Shown in pieces: positions 55,051 through 64,000 of a DNA stretch of 64,000 nucleotides; the stretch's first letter is position 1; each line of letters starts with the position of its first letter. Source of the DNA: Euglena gracilis (lineage: Eukaryota; Euglenida; Euglenophyceae; Euglenales); NCBI GenBank assembly GCA_039621445.1, contig CP154954.1, positions 5,925,693 through 5,989,692 on the forward strand. Direction: 5' to 3'. A program made the position numbers and the translations under genes. The notes below the pieces were generated by a model, which was given only the letters and a program-made list of their open reading frames with translations, was not told where the DNA came from and did no database searches.

Positions 55051-55739
55051 GTGAGGCGCTTTGCACCGAAAATAGAGGAGACCCCCTCCGTGGTGGGGTG
55101 CCCTCTACCCCGACCCCAGGCAGGAGGGCCTGGGTTCAACAACCTTCCACCCCTTGTCCTTGGCACGCCAAAGAACAGGGAAAATGCAGTTGTCACGGGG
55201 TGTCATGGACTCCAGGGGCCACTTTTTGGAAACCTTGAAATGAACACAGGTGATGATTGGGGGTGAGGACTGACAACCCTTGACACCCCCCCCCCCCGTG
55301 TCAACCGCATTTTTCCTGTCCCCAAAACGCCGTTCTAACCTTAATTAAAATAAATTGAATATTATTCATTTTAATTAAAATGATTCAAATTTAATTAATT
55401 TTAATCTTTTGTTGCAGCGCACATGACACATTTTGCTGTTTTTGGCCCTTCAAAGCACTATTCAACCAAAAATCGTCTCCGGGACTCTTGCACCAACACT
55501 TTCAATTATGTGTTTGGACTTGAATGCCCCACTGTGTGGCTCTCTCAGGGGCCGTGAGGTAGAACAGGGTGCAGCCCTCCCACACAATATGGCACAGAAA
55601 CACAAAACACAGACTTTGGATTTGGAATATCCCCCCCCAAAAAAACATCCCAAGGAGCGCAGGTGTTTGAAGGGAGGAAATATGATTCTGCACCATTTTG
55701 GACCAAACCCACGAATGAGACCGCTGATTTCCGGTCTAC

Positions 55740-55900
55740 CCTTGGATGGGCTGGAAATGGTGGCAGGGGCCATCTGAATGTAGTCGAGGTCAGCATCCTC
55801 AATCCACTGGTACAGCCACTCCGACAGCATGGAGCGGTACTGAAAGAGCCCGATGTTGGGCCAGGGGCGGCGGCTCTCCAGGGAAGGGTCGAATGGCGGA
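55740..55900 (-). CDS. exon of the fucosyltransferase-like gene
   Basis: After CTGGAGCTCAG come one base and PPFDPSLESRRPWPNIGLFQ, YRSMLSEWLYQWIEDADLDY, IQMAPA.., to a possible AAGG|GTAGAC end. P-W-P-N-I-G and the following amphipathic helix are protein-like, and codon ends are GC-rich. It accepts the exon at 56643-56716 in phase if that exon ends at a GC donor. The 3' boundary does not agree in phase with the next exon. Confidence 0.55.
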
Positions 55901-56642
55901 CTGAGCTCCAGAATAGGTCACTTCCCCAGGGCTGCACAGGATGGCCTGGTTGGGGTCAACACCCCCCCCCCCCCAAGAAGGGGGGGCGACCCCTCACCCA
56001 CCATAGAAAAAATTTCTTCGGCGCCGAAGGAAAATTTTGACCTATCGGCACCCCTGGAAAATGGTTGGGGGGTGATTGGACCCCACCCATCAGCAAATAA
56101 TGTTTGGGGATTCCTGTTCAGCCCTGTCCTTCCCCAGCCCCAATGTTCAGCGTCACTTATCGAACATACCAAAATACTTGTTTTTTTGCTGGGGGTGGGG
56201 AGACAAAAAGAGGTCAACGACACTGGCCAAACCTTGAACCCAATCGAGACGAAACCACAGCCTGGGCAGTTCTGAATCACGTGAGTTGGTTGACTCACTT
56301 GGCATGTGGTGGGGAGGTTGTGCGGTCCTCAAAGAAAGACAAATCATGCTGTCCCAGAACATTCAAGTCAAAACCAAAAGAAAAAAAAGCCAAAAAGCTT
56401 TTTCTCGGTGAAAACTGGTCGACATTGAGAAAACTAGTCATTTCTGACAGAATTGAACCATCCCCCGTACCATCCCCCAAACCGTCAAAAAGGTGTTTCC
56501 CCCCTTTCCTTTCGACCCCGTTCGAGCCCCAGGCCAGCCGTCGACCATCATGGAAACTCCCCATCCGTTTGGAGGGGAGAGGGCCGTTTCCTTTTTCTCT
56601 CACATACTGGTGTGCTATTGGCCGGTCCATTCTGCGAGCTGC

Positions 56643-56716
56643 CCCTGGTTGGGGCCGGGGTCGGCGGCCAGGGCGTCAAGGAGCGCCGTGCGGTACGGCC
56701 GGCCGGCAAAAGCACG
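56643..56716 (-). CDS. probable exon of the fucosyltransferase-like gene
   Basis: The acceptor GAATGAAGCAG opens RAFAGRPYRTALLDALAAD and PGPNQ. The only donor compatible with this frame is a GC site (CAGGG|GCAGCT), since a stop follows 30 bases later; a strong GTATGT donor further on would suit another, less protein-like frame. With the GC donor both neighbours agree in phase. Confidence 0.45.
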
Positions 56717-56735
56717 CTGCTTCATTCATTTTACT

Positions 56736-56819
56736 TTCTATTCTATTCTATTCTATTCTATTCTATTCTATTCTATTCTATTCTATTCTATTCTATTCTA
56801 TTTATTTATTTATTTATTT
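56736..56819. repeat. (TTCTA)n-(TTTA)n microsatellite
   Basis: Thirteen TTCTA pentamers followed by TTTA tetramers and TTGA units. It begins 20 bases upstream (gene sense) of the acceptor at 56717 and may provide the pyrimidine tract on the other strand as AG-rich sequence. Confidence 0.95.
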
Positions 56820-57842
56820 CTTGACTTATTGATTGATTGATTGATTGATTCATTCATTTATTTATTTGTTTAATTTTTTTTTTGCCGGCCGTGCAAATGG
56901 GGGGGGGGCGGGTCGAACCCCCCTCTGACCCTGAGGGGTGCGTCGGCCTCTCTCTTCTACTGAATAAGAACCCCAGTGCAAAGCCGGAATTTCCGGGGGA
57001 GGGGCTCAAAAAAGCACCCAGAATTGCGCTTTCTCGAAGAATTTTTGGTTCCTGGAGGGTAGGCCACCCAGGGGAGGGGGAGGTGATCGACCCCCTCAAA
57101 TCGGACCTGCAGGTTTTTGGGTCGTTTCTGTTGTCACTCCCCTTAAGGGTGCTAAGTGAGTGTTGGTTTGCAGAGGGGTGATGGGGACCCCCAGGGGGGA
57201 CTGACGGGTTTTTTTCGGAGTGACTGACTGTTTTTTTGGCTCTGGATTGACCCAGAGGGCGGGGTCGGCCAGGAGTGGCTGAAAGTGGCCACCCGGCACC
57301 AAAAGTGCCAGAAATCCTTGTGGAATTCTGGCCAAAAAACCATTGATTTTGTGCCGAGTGGCCAGAGTGACCAACCCCCCCCCCCCCAGGCGGGGTTGGA
57401 AGTGGGTGACCAGTTATTGAAAAGTGATTGACTGGTTTTTTTGAAAGTTGAAAGTGACCCCCCATCATCACCCCCCATCATCGACCCCCCATCATCGATG
57501 AAAGTCATCGACCCCCCATCTCGGGGTCGATGAGCAATGGTGTGGTCAGACCACCCCCGAGGCCTCAAAAATCACAAAATTTTGATTCCTCTTTTTTTTT
57601 TAGCTATTGGAATCTGCTGGTCCCAAAGACATAGAACGTTGACAAAAACCTACGTTGGATTTGTACCAGAAGAATGGGAAAGCTGGAGGGAAAGACCCAA
57701 ATGGACAACCAGGGGAAAAACAAAACAGCCTGGGCCGGGTAGCAGCTGCCTGGCTTGGGCTGGCACGTTGTGATGGGGAACCCTCCCTGGGTGAGGGAAA
57801 CGGGAGGGGGTGAAAATGCGCTTGGCTCATTGAAAACGTGGG

Positions 57843-57872
57843 GATGATGATGATGATGATGATGATGATGTG
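57843..57872. repeat. (GAT)n microsatellite
   Basis: Nine GAT units followed by TGTGTGTG. Confidence 0.95.
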
Positions 57873-57899
57873 TGTGTGCAGAGGGGGGGGGGAAATGCA

Positions 57900-58290
57900 A
57901 CTTGGCCCTTCAAATTATGCAAGTCAAAAAAATGCAAAAAAATGCAAAAAAATGCAACTTGCATGAAAACCTTGAGAAAAAGCTGGAATATGACAGAGCT
58001 TTGCTGCCTAAAATCAAAAAACATTTCCAGGGCAAATATTTTATGCAAAAAAAAACGCAAAAAATGCAAAAAAATCAAAACATATGCCAACCAACTACAA
58101 AATTTTTTTTCAAGGGCAAAATATTTTATGTAAAAAAATGCAAAAAAATGCAAAAAAATCCAAACATATGGCAACCAACTACAAAATTTATTTCCAGGAC
58201 AAAATATTTTATGCAAAAAAATGCAAAAAATGCAAATTTCGGGAAAACCTGATTATGCAAAAAAAATGCAAATTATGCAAGTTGCATCCC
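57900..58290. repeat. ~98-bp minisatellite built on ATGCAAAAA
   Basis: Two and a half units of about 95-100 bp (CAGGGCAAATATTTTATGCA.., ..CCAACCAACTACAAAATTT) from 58025 on, embedded in many ATGCAAAAAA heptamer-like words, all poor in GC. Noncoding. Confidence 0.8.
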
Positions 58291-58299
58291 CCCCCCCTG

Positions 58300-58311
58300 G
58301 TGTGTGTGCGC

Positions 58312-58382
<71 letters not shown>

Positions 58383-58402
58383 GGTGGGTGGGTGGGTGGG
58401 GA
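58300..58402. repeat. (TG)n-(GGGT)n microsatellite
   Basis: A pure TG tract to 58372 followed by seven GGGT units. Confidence 0.97.
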
Positions 58403-58986
58403 TTGTGGGGATCAGGGATGCCAATTTGACGGAAAAGGCCATTGATTGGACCCACCTTTTCAACTTTTTTGTCTTTGTATCTATTGTGTTGGTTCTGAAG
58501 GAATTTTTTGCTTTCTCATCCAGAACAATTGAAGAAACCTTGAAAGAATCGCTTTTATCTTGGGTTATAAAACCTAATCTCCAAAGTTTATGAAGCCTTT
58601 GTTTCATTTTTGGTCCAGGCAAACCACCCTTGCTTAAATTTGATCAAATATTGTCAACTCAAAAAAAATTGACGCCCTGGTCCTGACCTTCGCGGACGAA
58701 TGATTTTGTAACCAGCTGTGCCGCAACAAATTTTCTCGTAATGCGCTGCATGTGCCTCAACAACGTTTAAAGCATGCTGTGAGCACCGCATGGCACCAGA
58801 ATAAGTGTTGCTTCAATCTGGTTTTCTGCACCACAGCCACCGACGGCAAAAATTCTTCTGTACTGCGGCGGGAGCATCGCGGCACACTGACTTCAAATCA
58901 GATAATCAAATCCCCCTAGAATATTGCCCCTGGAAGTGTGCGTGTGCGCATACATACCCATGCACGCACACCCACCGCACGCACAC

Positions 58987-59141
58987 CTTACGGATTGCCT
59001 GCAGGCACAAGGTGCGGCTGACGCGATAAGTCTCGTTGAAGAACTCCACCACCGCATTGGCATTCGGGTTGGCTGCGCACCGCACCGCGGTGTTGTCCAC
59101 CGGGCCGTGGTCCATCACGAGGAGGTCCAGCTGGAGTGGGC
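58987..59141 (-). CDS. exon of the fucosyltransferase-like gene
   Basis: After the acceptor TTCCCACCTCGCAG come two bases and PLQLDLLVMDHGPVDNTAVR, CAANPNANAVVEFFNETYRV, SRTLCLQAIRK, closing at AAG|GTGTGC. A GTAAGG donor five bases earlier is possible but would break the phase with the next exon. Joined to the exon at 62317 the shared codon reads Gly in PPE-G-PLQ, a perfect phase match. The region lies before the HIRRGDK exon and should belong to the N-terminal half of the catalytic domain. Confidence 0.65.
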
Positions 59142-59261
59142 CTGCGAGGTGGGAATTCCGTCGCCGCCTGATTGCCGCTACTCTTAGGCGGCGTAAATTG
59201 CATATGAAAAACTTGACTGAACTGCATTCCGAAGCTGTCCAAAAAAAGCTGTCAAAAACAG

Positions 59262-59420
59262 TCAAAAATTTTTGATGACACATCGTGTCCGGAATTTATC
59301 CAAAAATTTCGACGACACATGATGCCCAAAATTTAGCCAAAAATTTCGATGGCACATGATGCCCAAAATTTAGCCAAAAATTTCGATGACACATGGTGTC
59401 CAAAAATTTTCAGGGTATAG
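59262..59420. repeat. ~42-bp tandem repeat
   Basis: Four units built on GATGACACATGATGCCCAAA and ATTTAGCCAAAAATTTC, with small differences. Noncoding, directly upstream of the exon at 58987-59141. Confidence 0.8.
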
Positions 59421-60180
59421 GACTCCCGTCGCATTTGTTCGAACAACTCAAAAACCAGAAACCAAAAACAAACATTCACGGCGAAATCTTAATGATCCCA
59501 AATTACGTTTGAAAGAAGATTGGCTGAAATTATAGGAGCCGTTCAAGCTGAGAAATATCTTTTAGGGTGAAATTTGTTTGCCCCAGAGTTGAAACAAAAG
59601 GGCTTTGGCCCAACTGCCACCTATGCAGGGAGTCATTTTGCGAAAGAAAACCAGACCCAACAACATCTTTTCAGGAACACTTGTTGTGTGCGTTCGCCCA
59701 ATTTTTGATAAATCATTTTGACTGTGGGGAGATTGGGTAAAACACCCCAAGGCACAAGAGCAAATCCAGAAATTGTTGTTGTTTATTTTAAAAAACCTGG
59801 AATGCAGCAGATATTCGTTTATCTGCAAAGCAGCCTTGGTGAACGAAAATTTCTTTTGGAAAACACAAGCTAACTCAAGAAGTTAGGGTTAGGGCGAGCA
59901 AATTAGGGTTATTGGCGAACAACAGCGCCTTGAAATTTACTGCGGAACCTGCAAAACAGATGGACAAATTATGGTTATTTGTTGACTGTGCATCGTCGAC
60001 TTGCTAGAGCTTGAAGGTGGTTGAACGTCGCCCAAACATAAATATTGTTTCGAGATCACCAGTGGACATTTGGGGGACATTACTTTTGCTGATTCAATTT
60101 CCTGCAAAACCTGCATGTGAAATAAGGGGTTTTATGAAACGACACCCCCCTGGGGGGGGGGGGGGGCAGGCAGCCGTCTA
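59420..60180. other. intronic sequence, nothing recognised
   Basis: Unique-looking, with AGTTAGGGTTAGGGC and AATTAGGGTTATTGG near 59880-59920 as isolated telomere-like words. Confidence 0.4.
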
Positions 60181-60184
60181 GAAA

Positions 60185-60490
60185 AACGTGCGGCCGAAAA
60201 AAAGCCCTGGGTGGGTGGGGGCAACCTGCCGAGTTGGACCTGGCTGGTTCCCGAGGCGAAAAATTCTCACTCGAGCTGGGTTGGAATTTTCAGCCAAAAT
60301 TTTGTGGTGAAACCTCCCCCCAAAAAAACACTCAAGAATACCATTTTTAGACTTTTCTTTCCCTTTTTTTTTTAGGTGCTTTGCACCCAAGAGTCCGTCT
60401 CGGCCTTAGGCTGGCCAAACTTTTATTCCAGCGGACCCCTGCCCCACGGGGGTCTGCAGCCCGGCTTGGAGCGGCTGGCTGAAAAAAGGT
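60185..60490. repeat. intronic dispersed repeat family, copy 4
   Basis: A diverged member: CCTGCCGAGTTGGACC, GCTGGTTCCCGA, AGCTGGGTTGGAATTTT, CACTCAAGAATACCATTTT, CCAAACTTTTATTCCAGCGGA and GGGGTCTGCAGCCCGGC, in the same order as at 47.2-47.5 kb. 60550-60620 also shares GGGGTGCGCGCTGTTTT with 39380. Confidence 0.6.
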
Positions 60491-61485
60491 GCTGCCTTGC
60501 TGCACCCCCCAGGCTGGGGCCCCCAGGGCTAAATTGCAGGAGATGAAGGTAAGCCCCCCATTGAAATGCATGGGGTGCGCGCTGTTTTGGATTTCACTTT
60601 CGGAGGTGTGGCATTTGTTTGGGCAGTGCGCATTTAAATGGGGGGTTGGGGCCCCCAATTGTGACTTGGGGCGTTCGCTGAGTTGTCATGATGGGCGGTT
60701 GTCACCCAGGACTGATATCCAGTTTGGCGTTTTGTGCAATTTTGCAGCAGAACTTGCAATAATTTGGCATGTGTTGGAGGAGGAAGGAAACTGGAAATGC
60801 GCTTTTGTTGTTGTCACGCGATGTTCCCTCCCTGAAGCGCTGATTTTTCAAATGAGGGATTTCCCCAGATGAGGGATTTCCCCAGATGAGAATTAGGATT
60901 TCAAACAGGGGTGTTTAGCAAGCTTTTCTCCCTACTGCAGAAGGGACAGGAAAAGAAGGGGCAATGAAACAATGACCTTTTCGGGTCTAATTTGGACTGT
61001 GACAGAGGAAAATGAATGAAATATCATCAAAACACAATTTCAGAATAAGTGCCAAGTTTTCCATCGTGTTCCGACCCAAAAATCTTCCAATCAATTTTCT
61101 ACGCGTCAAATCAAAATTTCCTTCAATCATTATTTCCCAATCAATCTCTCAATCATTCTTTCCCCATCATTTGCCCCCATCATTATTTTTGCCACGGTGC
61201 CTTTGAAACATGTTATGCTGGTTTCCCTGACAAAAGAACCTCCGGCAAAAAGCATCGGTTGGGTTTTTTTGGCTTCACCTAAAATTTCAGCAACCTTCGG
61301 CACAAGAGAAAATGTGGGAAAAAAACACAAAAAAAACAGAAAAAACCAATGGAAAATTAAGCAAATACATTCATCCGGTTATGTTGATGTTGATATTCAT
61401 CTCCACTTATTTTTGAAGCTACAAACAAATTAGTTAACATGTGTGTGAACAGAAGACTTGTTTCTGGTAAACACAGGTGAACACA

Positions 61486-61517
<32 letters not shown>

Positions 61518-62316
61518 TAATTCTTTTGGTGAGCACACTAATTGACTGTCTGGGGAGCGACCCAATAGGCGATCCATTCACCCAATAAAAAAATGTTGCT
61601 GCGCCCAGATGGAATTGACCAGAATTACAGAACAGAGTCCCTTTCTGCAGAGGAGAAAAAAATCTCTAGACCCCAGCCAGAGAACTTGGAATCTGAATCC
61701 CACAGATCTTTGTCGACGTATGCACATCAGTCAACATGCACAGCTATCCTTTGTGGGTACCCCACCCCCAAGCCCAATGAACACTAGACGGTCCGAACAC
61801 CCCCCTGTTCATTGGGCTTGGGGGGGGTACCTCCCCCTTGCCTTAGCACCGGCAAATATCGACAACCACCAAAGGGATGGTGCTTATTTTGCCACAATAT
61901 CCACAACCACCATGGGGGTGGTGCTTAGAAATGGTGCTCAGGGGGATTCAATGCCCAAAAAAATTCCCGCCCTTCGCGCCAAAATTCTCATCCATTTTTG
62001 GGGCCGCCTATCCAACTAGAAGGCATTTGGGCGGAATAATCAGCAACGTCTCACAAAATCAACCTTCGGGTTTGCTGAAACATTGAATTTCTCAAGACAT
62101 ACGTCACAAAAATGCACGAGAAATAAAATACATATTAATGTATTAGAAATATATATGTTAACATACATATAGAATACGTATATATATATGTATGTATGTA
62201 TGTATGTATATATATATTATTTTCCAGGAGCACGGCCTTGAACAAGATCGTCAAGCACTGGGGGGAGGCACGCCCCACATTCTGGACTCTATATGCGTGG
62301 CCCAGCAGCGGCGCAC

Positions 62317-62464
62317 CTTCGGGCGGCCGCATCCGCCGGAAGTCCTCCCACAGGACCACCCTGCCGTGGGCGAAGTACTCCCCGAGCCGCTGGAGGTCGT
62401 AGATGCGGGACGCCGGCAGCAGGTACCGCCCCAGCAGTGTGTCTGCCTCGCGGCGCGGCGGGAA
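62317..62464 (-). CDS. exon of the fucosyltransferase-like gene, N-terminal part of the catalytic domain
   Basis: The acceptor TGTTCGGGGGTCAG (another at 62507, 42 bases upstream) opens FPPRREADTLLGRYLLPASR, IYDLQRLGEYFAHGRVVLWE, DFRRMRPPE, ending at AAG|GTGCGC. L-P-A-S-R-I-Y-D-L..L followed by V-V-L-W-E-D-F resembles the early part of GDP-fucose protein O-fucosyltransferases, where a strand and an L-P-P..W/Y motif precede a conserved E-x-F. 148 bases, phase 0 in and phase 1 out, matching the next exon. Upstream exons, start codon and any signal or membrane anchor are not identified. Confidence 0.65.
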
Positions 62465-62559
62465 CTGACCCCCGAACAGACACGCCGATGTTCCAGGAAT
62501 GCGGAACTGACCCGGGGGGCTTGTCAACAACATGGTGTGCCTGGGGGGGGGGGTGGATG

Positions 62560-62675
62560 TTCACGGGAGGTTGGGTGGCCGTTGGTTGGGCCGCGGCCGA
62601 CCGCGGTCGGCCGCGGCCCAACCAAAAACACAAAAATGGTTGGGCCGCGGTCGACCGCGGCCCAACCTCCCATGA
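62560..62675. repeat. palindrome cluster 1 (two GC-only palindromes)
   Basis: A perfect 40-bp palindrome (arm GGTTGGGCCGCGGCCGACCG, 62598-62637 approximately), a spacer AAAAACACAAAAAT, and a perfect 30-bp palindrome (arm GGTTGGGCCGCGGTC). The cluster is bounded by ACGGGAGGTTGGG on the left and CCCAACCTCCCATGACTG on the right. Confidence 0.9.
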
Positions 62676-62735
62676 CTGTCCAAGCAGCACTTTCAGGGTG
62701 ACCGACTGACTGGGAGACCATACTAAAACGGAGGA

Positions 62736-62935
62736 ACCCTAAAACCTAACCCTAACCCTAACCCTAACCCTAACCCTAACCCTGACCCTAACCCTAACCC
62801 TAACCCTAACCCTAACCCTAACCCTAACCCTAACCCTATCCCTAACCCTAACCCTAAAACCTAACCCTAACCCTAACCCTAACCCTAACCCTAACCCTAA
62901 CCCTAACCCTAACCCTAACCCTAACCCTATTCAAA
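62736..62935. repeat. interstitial telomere-type repeat (CCCTAA)n
   Basis: About 32 units of CCCTAA with rare variants (CCCTGA, CCCTAT, and AAAACCTAA junctions at 62740 and 62858). Orientation: the C-rich strand is plus. It lies 1 kb from the window end and is followed by normal complex sequence, so it is not a simple chromosome end in this assembly. Confidence 0.97.
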
Positions 62936-63034
62936 TATGAAAGAAAATGACTCAAAACGCGAACTTAGTCGGCCCACGGCCTCCTCCGGGGGGGGGGGGG
63001 CTGCCGCCTCCCCTGGACCCCCCCCCCAAAATAA

Positions 63035-63140
63035 CAAAATCCCCTTGTGTTTGCAAGGCAAAGATGGCCGAGTCGCGCTTCGTAATGAATGTAGTCTTGT
63101 GTGTGCAAGGCAAGGATGGCCGAGTCGCGCTCCCAGGCTA
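63035..63140 (+). repeat. 57-bp direct repeat
   Basis: GTTTGCAAGGCAAAGATGGC and CGAGTCGCGCT recur 57 bases later as GTGTGCAAGGCAAGGATGGC and CGAGTCGCGCT. The frame around it (62947-63261) is open but without known homology. Confidence 0.7.
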
Positions 63141-63419
63141 TTGTAAATGCTATGGTTTCATAGAACAGGCCCAAAGAAAAGATATTACCCGAAAGGTGAA
63201 AGGTTTCCTCCAGATTATTTCGTCTCTGAAGAAAAACGCAGAGGGACTCACTTTTAAGTGAATGTTTTCATTTTACTTTTTACAAATACACCATGGTTTT
63301 GATATTATGTGGAGCCAATTACCAACTGCCACGGAGAACGTCATCACACTGCACTCTCAGAATAGCAGAGGACGGAGGGAACGGAGTCTGGAAGAGTGGC
63401 TTGCAGAACAGTGCTGGGA

Positions 63420-63745
63420 CAGTCATGGGAGGTTGGGCCGCGTTCGGCCGCGGCCGGCCGCGGCCCAACCAGAAAAATCATTTTGGTTGGGCCGCGGTCG
63501 GCCGCGGCCGACCGCGGCCCAACCAAAAAAGGCTTCTGGTTGGGCCGCGGCCGGCCGCGGTCCAACCAAAAAAAAAAATGGTTGGGCCGCGGCCGGCCGC
63601 GGCCCAACCAAAGGAAGCTAAATTTGGCCGTGGTTGGGCCGCGGCCGGCCGCGGCCCAACCAAAATCTTGTTTTGGTTGGGCGACGGTCGGCCGCGGCCG
63701 GCCGCGGCACCTACCTCCCGGCCACCCAACCTCCCGTGACATCCC
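63420..63745. repeat. palindrome cluster 2 (six spaced GC-only palindromes)
   Basis: Six units with arms starting GGTTGGGCCGCGG and ending CCGCGGCCCAACC, either 30 or 40 bp long, separated by A/T-rich spacers of about 11-22 bases; the last unit is damaged. It is bounded by CAGTCATGGGAGGTTGGG (63419) and CCACCCAACCTCCCGTGACA (63721), which is the reverse complement of the boundaries of cluster 1. Confidence 0.9.
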
Positions 63746-64000
63746 ACCCCCTGGGGGGGGGGGGTAGGTAGGCGGAATATCACACAGCTCAGTGGCATTG
63801 GTTTTCGTCACCTCAGACCTCTTGCTGTTATGGACAGAACCTTTTTTGCTCCTACAGGCAGAATCCGGTTTGCAAACATTTCATTCAGGGGGCTTATTCC
63901 AATAACTATCTGCTTGAATGGACTTGATTTCTTTGCAGCAGAGGGGGAGATTAACATCGGAAGCCTTCAAGCGAAAAATTGCGGAAATTGCGGGTTTGGG

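Noticed and set aside
61590-62020. Plus-strand frame of 136 codons
   Set aside because: Spans C/G runs and repeated ACAACCACC words; no protein-like pattern.
63420-63745. CRISPR array
   Set aside because: Spaced repeats are present, but the repeats are fully palindromic, GC-only and of two lengths, spacers are 11-22 bases of A/T-rich sequence, no cas genes exist and the DNA is eukaryotic.
63262-63811. GPRPAAAQP-repeat proteins on both strands
   Set aside because: They come from the palindromes, which encode the same string in either direction; no support for translation.

Overview
The window looks like nuclear DNA of a single-celled eukaryote (alga or other protist) whose lineage I cannot name. 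The signs are a multi-exon gene with GT-AG introns of up to several kb, retrotransposons of eukaryotic type, a block of TTAGGG-type telomere repeats, long microsatellites and many C/G homopolymer runs. There is nothing prokaryotic: no operons, no Shine-Dalgarno pattern, no rRNA, and no tRNA that I could recognise. Bases 7-430 are an assembly gap.

Bases 1 to about 34,100 are an almost pure, nested and decayed transposon landscape. An unidentified element, called element X here, occurs as two diverged copies in opposite orientation (about 430-4,150 on plus, about 11,100-6,200 on minus). Each encodes a conserved N-terminal block, a long Ser/Thr/Pro/Glu-rich linker and a C-terminal block with CxxC pairs. 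Between them lies the 5' half of a non-LTR retrotransposon (C2H2 finger and pre-RT region); a complementary 3' half (reverse transcriptase, zinc knuckle, restriction-like endonuclease) sits at 25.3-27.2 kb. Gag-like genes occur at 11.2-13.9 kb (minus) and 18.8-22.4 kb (plus, the best preserved reading frames of the window). DIRS-like reverse transcriptase and RNase H pieces lie at 15.4 and 31.3-32.6 kb, with a 334-bp repeat shared by 15.8 and 33.8 kb; the second copy has been hit by a 698-bp terminal-inverted-repeat element. A roughly 430-bp repeat family is scattered at 4.0, 14.4, 14.8, 18.3 and 30.9 kb. A near-perfect 537-bp tandem duplication lies at 24.2-25.3 kb.

Bases 34,100-38,200 are noncoding, with AT-rich stretches, G-runs, a 10-bp CCATTTTAGG repeat and GC-rich tandem repeats.

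From about 38,270 to 62,460 the minus strand carries short, GC-rich exons in very repeat-rich introns. They appear to form one large gene read from high to low coordinates. The centre of the protein carries an HIRRGDK motif followed by an FLMTD strand, an arrangement typical of GDP-fucose-dependent fucosyltransferases (GT23 and protein O-fucosyltransferases). Most introns begin GTG rather than GTA, and several neighbouring exons agree in phase. Introns contain (CA)n, (GATA)n, (TA)n and (TTCTA)n tracts, dispersed intronic repeats and a 290-bp imperfect palindrome.

The last 1.5 kb has an unusual structure: an interstitial (CCCTAA)n block enclosed by two inverted clusters of 30-40-bp GC-only palindromes.
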